DNA from: Cliona cf. orientalis
Lineage: Eukaryota; Porifera; Demospongiae; Clionaida; Clionaidae
Assembly (NCBI GenBank): GCA_963930775.1
Contig: OZ005703.1
Span: forward strand, 1,240,001 to 1,304,000
DNA: 64,000 bases
Direction of reading: 5' to 3'
The notes under the pieces were generated by a model. The model did not search any database, was not told the DNA's origin, and was given only the letters and a program-made list of their open reading frames with translations. Within the stretch, counting starts at the first letter, position 1. Every line of letters begins with the position of its first letter. Positions 63,262 to 64,000 of this stretch are shown here, one piece after another. The position numbers and the translations under genes are program-made.

Positions 63262-63883
63262 TCACAGTAGAGTGATCTGCGGTTGTGGTGGAGTGGTGTC
63301 CAGAATACTGGCCCACATGAAACTGCAGGCAAAGTTGACGATCGTCTCGATGTGCTGCTGGTCCGCTTCGACGTTCGCGGTGATCAGGCGCTCCTGCTCG
63401 GGGACACGCCCCTCCTGCGCCTTACGGTAGACGGCAGAGAAGCCCTGGTGGCCGCGGAACTCTTGGCTACTCTGGACAAGGACGAACATGTCCTGCCAGT
63501 CGGGGTTGATGATGGCCTGGGGGGTAAAGGTCAAAATTGCTGGCACAGAGAAGACAAAAAAAAAGAGGATTTGCACAATCATCATGCGATTCTGATACGG
63601 AGAAGTCTAGTTCTTCTTCATTTGTTATTTTGTTCAGTAGATATATATAATATTATTATGCCTGAATAATGATTTACTGGGATTACTTGAATCTTTTTTA
63701 TATTGTTGAAGACGACTCCAAAAAGATTACTAAATTTTTTACTGGCTATACTATATCACGTGATTTGGAAATACTACTGCCCTCTGTGTGCCTGGCCCAC
63801 TAGTGTAGTATACAAAGATAAAAAAAAGATTCTCACAGCATATTTGTTGTTTCCATCTTGAGAGCTGAAGATGCGAATATTCT
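63262..63883 (-). CDS. C-terminal two exons of an unrecognised conserved-looking protein
   Basis: The terminal exon 63262-63516 (85 codons with stop) is preceded by a CCCCCCAG acceptor. An upstream exon, 63837-63883, has a TTTTCAG acceptor and a GTGAGA donor and joins in phase. Together they encode about 99 residues, including FSSQDGNNKYA, INPDWQDMFVLVQ, HQGFSAVYRK, EGRVPEQERL and EADQQHIETIVNFACSFMWA. The balanced composition and splice signals look like real coding sequence. I do not recognise the family. The near-terminal hydrophobic stretch (IVNFACSFMWASIL) could be a membrane-contacting helix. The 5' part of the gene lies beyond the window. The upstream exon is less certain than the terminal one. 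Confidence 0.55.
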
Positions 63884-64000
63884 CTGAAAACCTCACCTCA
63901 AGAGGCCTGGCAAATAAATAAAAATGGAAGCATTATGACTATTACTGGAGTCTTCTATGTGCATGTAGCTTACTTAAAAAAAGTGTAACTTAATAAAATA

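Overview
The window is nuclear DNA of an animal. Most genes have GT-AG introns, the DNA is AT-rich with dense CT/GA, CA and poly-G microsatellites, and small inverted-repeat elements lie in introns. Gene content (TTC39, MMACHC, an LRRK-type Roco kinase, RBM19, ELMOD, a secreted GPI-type Cys-rich protein) is metazoan. The mix of very short gene spacing, intronless genes and short introns beside one sprawling gene would suit an early-branching animal such as a demosponge. That placement is inference, because no species marker is present.

Layout. (1) 1-5248: no recognised gene; tandem and direct repeats. (2) 5249-34686, + strand: the 3' part of a TTC39-family gene, eleven exons joined in phase over about 29 kb. 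Its introns hold almost all the microsatellites, a triplicated repeat of about 320 bp and several MITE-like elements. (3) 35077-38327, + strand: a two-exon gene for a secreted, probably GPI-anchored Cys-rich protein, with a possible stanniocalcin-like N-terminal domain and DUF4215-like repeats. (4) 38328-44412: about 6 kb with no convincing gene. (5) 44413-45177, - strand: intronless MMACHC (cobalamin processing), head to head with (6) 46039-57551, + strand: an eleven-exon LRRK/Roco kinase of 1901 residues, which starts with an extra, degenerate Ras-like P-loop domain. (7) 57792-60593, + strand: intronless RBM19/Mrd1 with six RRMs. (8) 60765-62881, + strand: eight-exon ELMOD1/2-type ARF/ARL GAP. 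(9) 63262-63883, - strand: the last two exons of an unrecognised gene, convergent with ELMOD.

LRRK, RBM19 and ELMOD run head to tail with only 240 and 171 bp between stop and next start. The genes do not form an obvious pathway: they cover cobalamin metabolism, signalling, ribosome biogenesis and ARF-family regulation. The two most interesting items are the double-GTPase layout of the LRRK protein and the possible stanniocalcin-like GPI-anchored protein. Exon models were built by hand from reading frame, splice consensus and remembered family sequence, and every junction reported keeps the frame.
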